Assembly (NCBI GenBank): GCA_902617895.1
Contig: CACMYJ010000002.1
Location: 142,572 to 206,571, forward strand
Source: an uncultured Pelagibacteraceae bacterium
GTDB taxonomy: Bacteria; Pseudomonadota; Alphaproteobacteria; Pelagibacterales; Pelagibacteraceae
Length of the DNA stretch: 64,000 nt
Reading direction: 5' to 3'
Under the pieces are notes generated by a model. The model was given only the letters and a program-made list of their open reading frames with translations, was not told the origin of the DNA and ran no database searches. The position numbers and the translations under genes were made by a program. Of this stretch, positions 19,457 through 27,883 are shown piece by piece (position 1 is the first letter of the stretch; the number at the start of each line of letters is the position of its first letter).

Positions 19457-20245
19457 ATGAAAAATAACATAATAATTTTTACAGATCTAGACGGATCTTT
19501 ATTAAATACTAAAAATTTCAAATTCGAAAAAGCCAAATCACTTATTAAAAAAATTACTAAAGATAGTAATTTTATAATTCCTAATTCAAGTAAAACAGAG
19601 TTAGAGATAAGAGATTTTATTAAGAAATTAAAAATCAAGCTTCCTTTTATTAGCGAAAATGGTTCTGAAATTCATAATCTAAATATGATCGAAAGAAAGC
19701 TTCCTAAAAAAATTATAATAGCGCGTGATAGAAATACAATTTTGAAAATTTTTTTAAAAAATATGAGTAAAGAGATTTTAATAAATTGTGATTTTTTATA
19801 TAAAATGGACAATAAAAATAAATCTAAAATTTTAGGTTTAAAAGGAAAAGATTTAATCGCTAGTTCAAAACGAAAATATACTTATCCTTTTATTTTTAAA
19901 GGAGATAATAAACTAAAAAAATTATTATTTAAAAAAACTTACAAGGTAGGTTTAGCTATTCAACAAGGAGGCAGAGTGATGAATTTAGGCGATAATGTAA
20001 CTAAAGGCATGGCAATTAAAAAAACATTAAATTTTATTAAATCAGTTAATAAAAATAAGATTACAACCATTGCTGTTGGTGATAATCAGAATGATTTAAG
20101 TATGTTAAAAGTTGTGAAATATCCCTGTATTGTTTCAAATAGATCCATCAAAATTAATAACAAAAATAAAATTTATACTAATAAAAAGGCTCCAGAAGGA
20201 TGGATTGAGGTGGTCAAAAAGGCAATGGATAAAATAAATAATTAA
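19457..20245 (+). CDS. HAD-IIB phosphatase, glucosyl/mannosyl-3-phosphoglycerate phosphatase-like
   Basis: A 262-residue HAD phosphatase. The nucleophile motif is FTDLDGSLLNT, followed by PNSSKTELEIRDF, ISENGSEI and the motif IV block VGDNQNDLSML, as in mannosyl-3-phosphoglycerate phosphatases. It would dephosphorylate glucosyl- or mannosyl-3-phosphoglycerate to the free osmolyte. I chose the ATG at 19457 over a TTG one codon upstream. It sits 14 nt before a GT81-like glycosyltransferase, the expected synthase partner. Which sugar is used cannot be read from the sequence. Confidence 0.82.
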   Translation: MKNNIIIFTDLDGSLLNTKNFKFEKAKSLIKKITKDSNFIIPNSSKTELEIRDFIKKLKIKLPFISENGSEIHNLNMIERKLPKKIIIARDRNTILKIFLKNMSKEILINCDFLYKMDNKNKSKILGLKGKDLIASSKRKYTYPFIFKGDNKLKKLLFKKTYKVGLAIQQGGRVMNLGDNVTKGMAIKKTLNFIKSVNKNKITTIAVGDNQNDLSMLKVVKYPCIVSNRSIKINNKNKIYTNKKAPEGWIEVVKKAMDKINN

Positions 20246-20259
20246 ATTAATTTATAAAT

Positions 20260-21480
20260 ATGGGTGATTTTTCTCAAAACGGAATAGTAGCAAATCTTCA
20301 CGATTTTTCGATACGAAGCACTGAGCAGATTGAAAAAGACTTATTAAAATTTTCTAAAGAGAGAAAATTAGAATTAATTTTACCTTGTCTTTATTCGGAA
20401 CTTGAAGGAGACGCATTACCAAACATAGTAAATGAAATAAGCAAAACTAAATATCTTAATCATGTGATAATTGGCTTAGATCAAGCTAATAAAGCACAAG
20501 CTAAAAAGGCATGGAAATTTTTTAAAAAGTTAAAAACTCCATTTTCTATTTTATGGAATGATGGTCCAAAATTAAAAAAATTAGATAAGGAATTAAAAGG
20601 TATAGATCTTGCGCCGAAACAAATGGGTAAAGGAAGAAATGTTTGGTATTGTATTGGCATGGCAATAGCTAGAGATGAAGCTAGATCTGTTGCTTTACAT
20701 GATTGTGATATAAAAACTTATGATAGGAGGTTGTTAGCAAAACTTTTTTATCCTGTAGAAAACCCATTATTTAATTATGAATTTTGCAAAGGTTATTATC
20801 CTAGAATTGCTGATAATAAAATGCATGGAAGAGTAGCTAGATTACTTGTTAACCCACTACTAACGGCAATGGAAAAAACAATAGGGAAAAGTGATTATAT
20901 AGATTTTATGAAATCATTTAAATATCCATTGGCTGGAGAATTTTCATTTAGAAGAAATATTTTACCAGAACTAAGAATTTCATCAGACTGGGGGATTGAA
21001 ATTGCTATTTTATCTGAAATGCAGAGAAATTATTCATCAAACAACATATGCCAGGTAGAGTTAGCTGATAACTACGATCATAAACATCAGATATTATCTA
21101 TAAAGGACAGCTCTAAAGGGTTATCTAAAATGTCTATTGATATAATTAAAACATTAGTAAGAAAACTTGCAACACAAGGCTATTCATTTAGCAAAGAAAC
21201 TTTTCGATCAATTAAAGCAACTTATTATAGATCCGCTTTAGATTTAATTGATATTTATAGAAGTGATGCTCAAATGAATGGTCTTAAGTTTGACTCTCAC
21301 AATGAGGAAAAAACGGTTGAGTTATTTGCTTTAAATATTATGAAAGCTGGAGAATCATTTTTTGAAAATCCAATGGATACACCTTTTATACCAACTTGGC
21401 ATAGAGTAAAAAGTGCTATCCCCGATTTCTTAGATAGATTTAAGGAAAGTGTTAAAGCGGACAATAAAGAGTTTAAGTAA
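20260..21480 (+). CDS. GT81-like glycosyltransferase (probable glucosyl-3-phosphoglycerate synthase)
   Basis: A 406-residue GT-A fold glycosyltransferase. A nucleotide-sugar-type core is seen: LILPCLYSELEG near the N-terminus, a DxD metal motif in VALHDCDIKTYD, PLAGEFSFRRNI and DWGIEIAILSEM. Length and motifs fit glucosyl-3-phosphoglycerate synthases, which join a sugar from an NDP-sugar to 3-phosphoglycerate. With the preceding phosphatase it makes a two-step route to glucosylglycerate (or mannosylglycerate), a compatible solute. No membrane segment is visible. Converges on the 87-residue Cys/His protein. Confidence 0.8.
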   Translation: MGDFSQNGIVANLHDFSIRSTEQIEKDLLKFSKERKLELILPCLYSELEGDALPNIVNEISKTKYLNHVIIGLDQANKAQAKKAWKFFKKLKTPFSILWNDGPKLKKLDKELKGIDLAPKQMGKGRNVWYCIGMAIARDEARSVALHDCDIKTYDRRLLAKLFYPVENPLFNYEFCKGYYPRIADNKMHGRVARLLVNPLLTAMEKTIGKSDYIDFMKSFKYPLAGEFSFRRNILPELRISSDWGIEIAILSEMQRNYSSNNICQVELADNYDHKHQILSIKDSSKGLSKMSIDIIKTLVRKLATQGYSFSKETFRSIKATYYRSALDLIDIYRSDAQMNGLKFDSHNEEKTVELFALNIMKAGESFFENPMDTPFIPTWHRVKSAIPDFLDRFKESVKADNKEFK

Positions 21481-21495
21481 ACTTAATAGATTAGT

Positions 21496-21759
21496 TTAAT
21501 GTTTGTGATTGTGCTCTTCATTTAAATTATCAATATCAATTTCTTGAATTTCATTAATCGGCTTTGCTATACGCCAGTTCCTTACTTTCCCATCCTTTGC
21601 TCTCTCAGTTATTATTGTCTCTATAGGAGGGCAATTAGGTTCATGACAACTTAACTCAGCCATGCTTAAAATAGATTTTTCTGGAATTTTATGTTTTTTT
21701 GAAAATAAAAGTTTTAAATTTCTAATAGTTTCAGCATTAGGTTTTTTTTTATTAAACAT
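21496..21759 (-). CDS. Small Cys/His-rich protein at the end of the zinc operon
   Basis: An 87-residue soluble protein with a CHEPNCPPIET motif near residue 53 and a histidine-rich C-terminal tail (EEHNHKH). Similar small proteins with CHEPxCPP occur in alphaproteobacteria, sometimes labelled as nitrate-reductase-like without clear support. The Cys-x4-Cys pair, the His tail and its place 3 nt after the WD40 gene in a znuA-led operon suggest metal binding. Function is not known. Confidence 0.75.
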   Translation of the reverse strand: MFNKKKPNAETIRNLKLLFSKKHKIPEKSILSMAELSCHEPNCPPIETIITERAKDGKVRNWRIAKPINEIQEIDIDNLNEEHNHKH

Positions 21760-21762
21760 AGA

Positions 21763-22806
21763 TTATTTTTTTTCCTCATCCCAGATTGATGTCCATAAAA
21801 TATTTCCTCCCATGTCACCAATTAATAGATGTGAGCAATCTTTGGTTACTGCAATTGCAGAAACTTCAAATTCTGTAAAACTTCGAATAATAATTGTATT
21901 GCTTGCTTTTTCGATTTCTGACAAAAAAACTGAACCGTCACTTAACCCAGTTAAAATTGCATTTTCATTTGGGAATGGTTCAACGAATGTAACTAATTTA
22001 TTGCCTACATAAGGAAGACAAATAGGTTCTCGGCCTACTGGTCCATCTCCATCGAATGGCCAACATACTGCTTCTTTAGCTCCCGATGTTGCTAAATATT
22101 TTGAGTCATCTACGAAGGCAAAACTTTTAATTTTTGCACCATATCCAGACATTGCTGAGTCAATTTTGTCTTTTAATCGCCAAAAATGTAGTTGGTTTTC
22201 CTGCATTGATGTAACTAGGTATTTACCATCAGGACTAAAAATTACTTTGTTATGAGAACCCTTCCAGTTTAATTCAGATGAATTCCATTTGTTGCTATAA
22301 TCTTTTTTCCAAAGAGTTACTCCTCCGTAACGAGAAACTGCCAATCTTCTGCCTTTTGCGTCAAATGCTATGCCGCCAATAGTGCTATTATGCTCAAATA
22401 ATTTTGGCTCTTTATGATTTGGTGACCAAAGATAAACAATATTTCCGGATGAACAAACTAGACTTCCATTAAAAGCTGTAACATGGTCTACCCAACGCGT
22501 ACCAAAGTTACCAATCTCACTAATCTTTCCATCAAGGGAAATGTTTAAAAATCGACCATCATCCCCACCAGTTAAAATATTATCACCATCCTTTGACATG
22601 CAGAGTACAATTCCTTTGTGAGCTTTTAATGGCTCAGAACTTTTGCCAGATGTAAAAATTCTTACTGTACCATCACCAAATCCAACTGCTATTGAATTAC
22701 CAACTGTAACCGCATTAGTTATAGGAATACCAAGTTTAAACTCTGTTCCTCTTTGTTCAAATTTAGTCTTATCTAATTCTGGGAATTGATTTGTATCAGC
22801 CTTCAT
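21763..22806 (-). CDS. WD40-repeat protein of the zinc operon
   Basis: A 347-residue beta-propeller protein. Degenerate WD40 repeats of about 40 residues are visible: LKAHKGIVLCMSKDGDNILTG, GTRWVDHVTAFNGSLVCSS, HNKVIFSPDGKYLVTS and AIAVTKDCSHLLIGD. There is no signal peptide, so it is probably a cytoplasmic scaffold or binding protein. It overlaps the upstream COG0523 GTPase by 4 nt. WD40 genes next to COG0523 GTPases in zinc regulons recur in alphaproteobacteria; a role in delivering zinc with the GTPase is an inference. Confidence 0.85.
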   Translation of the reverse strand: MKADTNQFPELDKTKFEQRGTEFKLGIPITNAVTVGNSIAVGFGDGTVRIFTSGKSSEPLKAHKGIVLCMSKDGDNILTGGDDGRFLNISLDGKISEIGNFGTRWVDHVTAFNGSLVCSSGNIVYLWSPNHKEPKLFEHNSTIGGIAFDAKGRRLAVSRYGGVTLWKKDYSNKWNSSELNWKGSHNKVIFSPDGKYLVTSMQENQLHFWRLKDKIDSAMSGYGAKIKSFAFVDDSKYLATSGAKEAVCWPFDGDGPVGREPICLPYVGNKLVTFVEPFPNENAILTGLSDGSVFLSEIEKASNTIIIRSFTEFEVSAIAVTKDCSHLLIGDMGGNILWTSIWDEEKK

Positions 22807-23777
22807 GCCGATTTACAGTTTTCAAATCCTTCTTTTAAATTCATACTTTCAAGGTTTCGACCAATGAAGACTAGTCGAGAACTTCGTTCTTTACCTTCAG
22901 GCCATTTACCCATTGGTGAAGCATCCATAAGCATATGTACACCTTGAAATACATATCGATCACTTTCTCCTGTAAAGTCAAGTATACCTTTGGTTCTTAA
23001 AATATCCTGACCTTTGGTTTGTAATAGTTTGCTAAACCAATCTTGAAACTTTTCCATGTCTAAAGGGGTATCAGAGACAAATGATAAGCTAGTTACATCA
23101 TCATCATGCTCATGGTCATGATCTGATGTTAGAAAATCAGGCTCAACATCTAAAACACGTTTTAAACTAAATGCATCAAGATTTAAAATCTCATTTAAAG
23201 ATACTCCACATTTGGTTGTATTTATAATTTTTGCAAAAGGATTAATTTTTTTAATTCTTTCTTTAACAACTTCTAATCCACTTTCATCAACAAGATCTAT
23301 TTTGTTTAATAATACAACGTCTGCAAAGGCAATTTGCTCCTCTGCTTCGTGATGATCTGTTAATTGTGTACTTAAATGAACAGCATCAGCAACTGTAACA
23401 ATTGCATCTAACTTTGTACGATCAGCAACATCTTGATCTACAAAAAAAGTTTGTGCAACAGGAGCTGGATCAGCTAATCCTGTTGTTTCTACTATGATTG
23501 CATCAAGCTTATCCGCCCGTTTCATAAGACCACTTAAAATCCTGATTAGGTCTCCTCTTACAGTACAACAAATGCAACCATTGTTCATCTCAAACACCTC
23601 TTCATCAGCATCAACAACTAAATCGTTATCAATGCCCTGCTCACCAAATTCATTAACTATTACAGCATATTTTTTGCCATGCTGCTCAGTTAATATTCTA
23701 TTTAAAAGAGTAGTTTTTCCAGCACCTAAAAAGCCTGTTAAAACAGTAACAGGAACTTGTTTGTTAGTTTCTTCCAT
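22803..23777 (-). CDS. COG0523 (CobW/ZNG1-like) zinc metallochaperone GTPase
   Basis: A 324-residue G3E GTPase. The Walker A motif GFLGAGKT is at about residues 15-22, the metal-binding CxCC (GCICC) at 68-71, and NKIDLVDE is the NKxD base-recognition motif. A His-rich segment (DHDHEHDDD, near 220) precedes the CobW C-terminal domain. Such proteins deliver zinc under limitation. Its place 8 nt after znuA, behind Zur-like boxes, supports zinc over cobalt. It is not part of a cobalamin cluster. Confidence 0.92.
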   Translation of the reverse strand: MEETNKQVPVTVLTGFLGAGKTTLLNRILTEQHGKKYAVIVNEFGEQGIDNDLVVDADEEVFEMNNGCICCTVRGDLIRILSGLMKRADKLDAIIVETTGLADPAPVAQTFFVDQDVADRTKLDAIVTVADAVHLSTQLTDHHEAEEQIAFADVVLLNKIDLVDESGLEVVKERIKKINPFAKIINTTKCGVSLNEILNLDAFSLKRVLDVEPDFLTSDHDHEHDDDVTSLSFVSDTPLDMEKFQDWFSKLLQTKGQDILRTKGILDFTGESDRYVFQGVHMLMDASPMGKWPEGKERSSRLVFIGRNLESMNLKEGFENCKSA

Positions 23778-23785
23778 TAATTAAA

Positions 23786-24880
23786 TTAACATCCTTTAAA
23801 GGATTTTGACATATTTTTTATTAAATCAAAATATAAACCTTTTCCAGGAGTTAAAGTTGCACCCAACGGATCAACAATACCGGTTTTAATATTCATATCT
23901 TTTGCAACAGCTTTAATGATATCTGGATTAAATTGAGGCTCAGAAAATACACAAGCTACTTTATCGTGCTCAATTACTTCTCTTATCTCTGAAAGTTGCT
24001 CCGCACCAGGTAATACATCTGTGTTAACTGTAAAAGCACCTAATATGTTTACATTAAATCTTTTCTCAAAGTATTGGTAAGCATCATGAAAAACAATTGA
24101 TGCAGTACTTTCATTAAGTTCTGCAGTTACATCATTTGTAAGTTTATCAATTTCTTTATAAGCCTTACTTAAATTTGCTCTATAAGCAGCTTCATTTGTT
24201 GGGTCATTTTCAATTAAGTGCTTAGACATTTCAAATAAAATAACTTTTGCATTAATTGGGTCTAACCAAATATGTGGATCAAATTCACCGTGGTGGTGTC
24301 CTTCGTGTCCATCATGATCATCATGCCCATCTTCTTTTTTTGCATGATCGTCATGGTTGTGATCATCGTGGTCATCCTTTTTCTTATGTCCATGATCGTC
24401 ATGATCGTCCTCTTTATGCCCATCTTCTTTTTTTGCATGGTCATGATCATCGTGATCATCTTTTTTCTTGTGTCCGTGATCATCATGATCATCGTGATCG
24501 TCATGGTCATCAAAAATATTTCTCTCTCTAAATTTTAACTTTACTAAACCTTTAATCTCTAATAACTCAATTTTTTCTGCCTCATTAGCAATTGAGTCTA
24601 ACGGTTTTTCTAAAAAATTTTCTAAATCTTCACCTACCCAAAAAACAATGTCAGCATCTTGTAACATTTTTGCATGCGAAGGTTTCATGGCAAATCCATG
24701 TGGTGAAGCGTATCCTTCAACTATTAAATCTGGTTTAGATACACCATCCATTAAATAGCTAGCTAAAGAGTGTATTGGCTTAATTGATGCAACGACTTTG
24801 ATGTTGGCATTTGCTGATGTAAATAAAGTTAAAAATGATAGTATTGTTAAGATTATTGAAGATTTTTTTAGATTTTTCAT
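23786..24880 (-). CDS. znuA: Zinc ABC transporter substrate-binding protein ZnuA
   Basis: A 364-residue periplasmic zinc-binding protein. It has a signal peptide with likely cleavage after ANA (about residue 26), conserved zinc ligands in ASPHGF (His61), DPHIWLDP (His203) and VFHDAYQYF, and a long His/Asp-rich loop at about 124-198 made of repeats like HDDHDDHGHKKKD. That loop is typical of ZnuA and may gather zinc for the main site. It is the first gene of a minus-strand operon with the COG0523 GTPase, the WD40 protein and the small Cys/His protein, and is divergent from znuC. Confidence 0.97.
   Translation of the reverse strand: MKNLKKSSIILTILSFLTLFTSANANIKVVASIKPIHSLASYLMDGVSKPDLIVEGYASPHGFAMKPSHAKMLQDADIVFWVGEDLENFLEKPLDSIANEAEKIELLEIKGLVKLKFRERNIFDDHDDHDDHDDHGHKKKDDHDDHDHAKKEDGHKEDDHDDHGHKKKDDHDDHNHDDHAKKEDGHDDHDGHEGHHHGEFDPHIWLDPINAKVILFEMSKHLIENDPTNEAAYRANLSKAYKEIDKLTNDVTAELNESTASIVFHDAYQYFEKRFNVNILGAFTVNTDVLPGAEQLSEIREVIEHDKVACVFSEPQFNPDIIKAVAKDMNIKTGIVDPLGATLTPGKGLYFDLIKNMSKSFKGC
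24286..24517. repeat. Low-complexity repeat encoding the ZnuA His/Asp loop
   Basis: A degenerate tandem array built from CATGATCATC-like units within znuA. It encodes the metal-binding loop, and in other frames it creates long but spurious open frames rich in Met/Ile/Thr or His. Such an array can change length by slippage. Confidence 0.85.
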
Positions 24881-24901
24881 AAAATTTGGTTATTGTTAAT
24901 T

Positions 24902-24932
24902 GTTATAATATAACGCTGTGTAATAATATAAC
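24902..24932. promoter_or_regulatory. Two candidate Zur operators between znuA and znuC
   Basis: GTTATAATATAAC at 24902-24914 has perfect 5-nt arms (GTTAT/ATAAC) around a 3-nt centre. GTAATAATATAAC at 24920-24932 has the same layout with one arm mismatch. Both lie in the 73-nt gap between the divergent znuA and znuC starts. Zur sites in proteobacteria are AT-rich palindromes of the GTTATnnnATAAC kind, and a zur gene lies downstream. Two sites could serve one promoter each. Confidence 0.75.
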
Positions 24933-24953
24933 ATATTTAAGTCAAGTGAATAA

Positions 24954-25700
24954 ATGAGCATGGGAAATAATATTTTAGTAAAATTAAACAATGTTGGTTT
25001 TCAACAAAATCAAAAGTGGCTTGTTCAAGGTGTTTCTTTGCAAGTCGAAAAAGGTAAAATTGTTACCTTAATCGGTCCTAATGGTTCTGGTAAAAGTACA
25101 ACTGCTAAAATTGCTCTAGGTTTATTTAAAAATATTGAGGGTCAAGTTGAAAAATTCACAAATAATATTGGTTATGTTCCACAAAAAATATCAATAGATT
25201 GGACACTTCCTCTAAGAGTTAGAGATTTTATGCTTTTAACGGATAATCTTACAGAAGACGTAATTGATGAGGCACTTTCATTAACTGGAGTAATTAATTT
25301 AAAGGATAAAAGTTTGGGAAATTTATCAGGTGGAGAATTTCAAAGAGTGTTACTTGCCAGAGCTATTTCAAAAAAACCTGAATTGTTAGTGCTTGATGAG
25401 CCAGTTCAAGGTGTAGATTTTACAGGAGAAATTGCCTTGTATGAATTAATTAAAGAAATTTCAGAAAAATTAAATTGCGGTATTTTATTAATATCCCATG
25501 ACTTACATACAGTAATGAGCGCTACCGATCATGTTGTTTGTTTAAATGGTCATGTTTGTTGTTCGGGTTCACCTAAAGAAGTTGCAAAAAATAGTGAATA
25601 CAAAGCATTGTTTGGTGAACAAGCCGCTCAAACACTTTCAATTTATGAACACAAGCACGATCATGTTCATACTAATGATGGGGATATAAAAAAAAATTGA
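24954..25700 (+). CDS. znuC: Zinc ABC transporter ATP-binding protein ZnuC
   Basis: A 248-residue ABC ATPase with Walker A GPNGSGKST near residue 43, signature LSGGEFQRVLLARA near 125, Walker B LLVLDEP and the H-loop SHDLH. It has a His-rich C-terminus (YEHKHDHVHTND). It powers ZnuABC zinc import. It is 1 nt before znuB and divergent from znuA. Confidence 0.96.
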   Translation: MSMGNNILVKLNNVGFQQNQKWLVQGVSLQVEKGKIVTLIGPNGSGKSTTAKIALGLFKNIEGQVEKFTNNIGYVPQKISIDWTLPLRVRDFMLLTDNLTEDVIDEALSLTGVINLKDKSLGNLSGGEFQRVLLARAISKKPELLVLDEPVQGVDFTGEIALYELIKEISEKLNCGILLISHDLHTVMSATDHVVCLNGHVCCSGSPKEVAKNSEYKALFGEQAAQTLSIYEHKHDHVHTNDGDIKKN

Positions 25701-25701
25701 T

Positions 25702-26505
25702 ATGTTTGACGATTTTTTTATAAGAGCCTTGGTTGCAGGTATTGGTATTGCTTTTGTTACGGGACCACTTGGTTGTTTTGTTGTGTGGAGGAGATTGTCT
25801 TATTTTGGAGATACACTCGCCCACTCCGCATTACTTGGTGTAACAATTGCATATTCATTAGAATTTAATATTGCTGTTTCAATATTTTTAATTTCATCAG
25901 CAATTGCATTAATTTTAATTCAACTACAAAAAAAAACTAATCTACCAAGCGATGCGTTGTTGGGGCTATTGGCTCACTCATCATTGGCAGTTGGATTAGT
26001 AGTGATTGGTTTTTTAACCTTTATTAGATTTGATATTATGGGATTGTTGTTTGGAGATATATTAGCAGTTAATAAAAAAGATTTGTTAACTATATGGGTT
26101 GGTGGAGCCTTAATTTTATTGGTTTTAAGATTAATATGGAAACCATTATTAGCATCAACTGTAAATTATGAATTGGCACAGGCAGAAGGTCTAAATCCTG
26201 ATAGAGCAAAAGCAGTCTTTACAGTCTTATTGGCCGCAATAATTGCCATATCTATCAAATTAGTTGGAGTACTATTAATCACAGGAATGTTAATTATACC
26301 AACTGCTATGGCTAGAAATCTTTCAGATAATCCACAAAAAATGGTAATCTTTGCGATAATTGGAGGATTGTTATCAGTGTTTATAGGACTGTTTTCTTCG
26401 TTAGAATTCAATACACCGTCTGGTCCTTCAATAATTGCTGCAGCTCTAGTGTTGTTTATTTTTTCATTACTTAAAGTTAAACAAACGATTCAATTGAAAA
26501 ATTAA
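25702..26505 (+). CDS. znuB: Zinc ABC transporter permease ZnuB
   Basis: A 267-residue permease of the ABC-3 family with about eight membrane segments. It shows GPLGCFVVWRRLSYFGDTLAHSALLG near the N-terminus and LLITGMLIIPTAMARNLS near residue 195. It forms the channel of ZnuABC. It is followed by zur after 24 nt. Confidence 0.96.
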   Translation: MFDDFFIRALVAGIGIAFVTGPLGCFVVWRRLSYFGDTLAHSALLGVTIAYSLEFNIAVSIFLISSAIALILIQLQKKTNLPSDALLGLLAHSSLAVGLVVIGFLTFIRFDIMGLLFGDILAVNKKDLLTIWVGGALILLVLRLIWKPLLASTVNYELAQAEGLNPDRAKAVFTVLLAAIIAISIKLVGVLLITGMLIIPTAMARNLSDNPQKMVIFAIIGGLLSVFIGLFSSLEFNTPSGPSIIAAALVLFIFSLLKVKQTIQLKN

Positions 26506-26529
26506 TGGAATATTATAAAGAATAATTAA

Positions 26530-26922
26530 ATGCAAAAACAAGAAACATTATCCAAAAACCAAAAAATAATTTTGGATTTAATTGAAAAATCTGATCAACC
26601 ATTAAAAGCATATTCAATTTTATTTGATGTTAAAAAAAAAGGTATTAATGCTCCTTTGCAAGTTTATAGAGCTTTAAACAAACTAGTCAAAATTGGAAAA
26701 ATTCATAAAATAGAAAGTAGAAACGCTTTCATCGCTTGTAAAAATTCAAAATGTCAAATTGCTAATGCTACTATTTTTTCAATTTGTGAAAGTTGTGAAG
26801 ATGTAACTGAAATTCATGATCATAAATTATCAGAACATCTAAGAGATTTTAAAGATAATAAAGGAATGAAATATAATAAATACAATTTAGAATTTTTTGG
26901 TCTGTGCAAGAAATGCGTTTAA
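26530..26922 (+). CDS. zur: Fur-family zinc uptake regulator
   Basis: A 130-residue Fur-family repressor. It has an N-terminal winged helix (LIEKSDQPLKAYSILFDV ... VYRALNKLVKIGKI) and two Cys-x2-Cys structural zinc pairs (CESC near residue 93 and the C-terminal CKKC). Linkage to znuCB and the absence of iron genes mark it as Zur. It probably represses the divergent znuA and znuC promoters at the GTTATnnnATAAC sites, and thereby its own operon. Confidence 0.93.
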   Translation: MQKQETLSKNQKIILDLIEKSDQPLKAYSILFDVKKKGINAPLQVYRALNKLVKIGKIHKIESRNAFIACKNSKCQIANATIFSICESCEDVTEIHDHKLSEHLRDFKDNKGMKYNKYNLEFFGLCKKCV

Positions 26923-26925
26923 AAA

Positions 26926-27519
26926 ATGAAAATTGAATATTATTTTAGTGTTCTATCTCCGTTTAGTTATTTAGGAGCTGATAGATTTACAAAAATAGTA
27001 AGCAAATATAATTTAGAGGTTATAGAAAAACCACTTGATTTAGTTGGTGAAATTTTTCCAAATACTGGTGGGTTGCCAGTTCCTAAAAGACATCCTGCTA
27101 GACAAAAATATAGACTTGTAGAACTGGAGAGAATTTCAAATAAACTAGGTTTACCAATTATTAAAAAGCCAAAGTTTTTTCCACCTAAAGACCCACACTT
27201 ACCAGCAAAATTTGTAATAGCTTCAAATAAAATGGGCAATAAACTTCATTTTGGAAATGAATGTTTAAAATATTTATGGTCTATGGATAAAGATCTTTCT
27301 GATCACAATACACTTCAGGAAATTTGTGAAAAATTAAATTTAAACTTTGAAGAGATGATGAAGTTAGCTTTAACTGATGATGTAAACTTGGAGTATCAAA
27401 AGAATTCAAAAGATGCAGTTGATAACGATGTATTTGGTGCTCCCTCATATGTCTTAAATAATGAGATTTTTTGGGGTCAAGATAGATTAGATTATCTTGA
27501 AGATGCATTAAATAAATAA
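26926..27519 (+). CDS. DsbA-family / 2-hydroxychromene-2-carboxylate isomerase-like protein
   Basis: A 197-residue thioredoxin-fold protein of the HCCA isomerase (kappa-GST) type. The N-terminal YYFSVLSPFSYLGADRF carries the active-site Ser, GGLPVPKRHPARQKYRLVE follows, and the C-terminus has VFGAPSYVLNNEIFWGQDRLDYLE. It has no CxxC motif, so it is not a disulfide oxidase. It begins 3 nt after zur and is presumably in the same operon. A zinc link is not evident and the substrate is unknown. Confidence 0.85.
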   Translation: MKIEYYFSVLSPFSYLGADRFTKIVSKYNLEVIEKPLDLVGEIFPNTGGLPVPKRHPARQKYRLVELERISNKLGLPIIKKPKFFPPKDPHLPAKFVIASNKMGNKLHFGNECLKYLWSMDKDLSDHNTLQEICEKLNLNFEEMMKLALTDDVNLEYQKNSKDAVDNDVFGAPSYVLNNEIFWGQDRLDYLEDALNK

Positions 27520-27643
27520 TTTAAAATTAATAAATTTTATTAATAATTTAATTAAGCATTAATAAAAACTAATTTTAACAAATCTTTAATATAATATTAT
27601 CATAATTTAAAATGATAATAAATTTAAAAAAAAAGGAGAGAAA

Positions 27644-27883
27644 ATGACTGCAAATATCAGAATATTAAAATGGACAAGCACAGTTTTGACACTTTTAGGA
27701 ATATTAACTTTTTATTTAGATTACTATCCTTATAGCATGATACCTCACAGTTTAGGTATAATCGGTTGGACTTTTGTTGGTACCATTACAAAGGATAAAC
27801 CTTTATTAACAAATTTTTCACTACAAATCCCGATAATGATTGCAGGTATAATTAAGTATTCTTATACAACTGGGTTATTTTAA
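27644..27883 (+). CDS. Small hypothetical membrane protein
   Basis: A 79-residue protein with two or three hydrophobic segments (about 11-25, 34-47, 60-77). A good ribosome binding site (AAGGAG) lies about 7 nt before the ATG, which supports expression. I recognise no family. Its stop overlaps the convergent phnM stop by 4 nt. The 124 nt upstream are very AT-rich and contain a weak AT-only stem at 27596-27619 and no other gene. Confidence 0.65.
   Translation: MTANIRILKWTSTVLTLLGILTFYLDYYPYSMIPHSLGIIGWTFVGTITKDKPLLTNFSLQIPIMIAGIIKYSYTTGLF

Noticed and set aside
24256..24538. Three further long open frames over the znuA His-rich region
   Set aside because: They are artefacts of the CATGATCATC-like repeat and have no start signals or plausible protein composition.
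27520..27643. A small RNA or tRNA in the gap before the 79-residue protein
   Set aside because: No cloverleaf or GC-containing structure is visible, only an AT stem of about nine base pairs.
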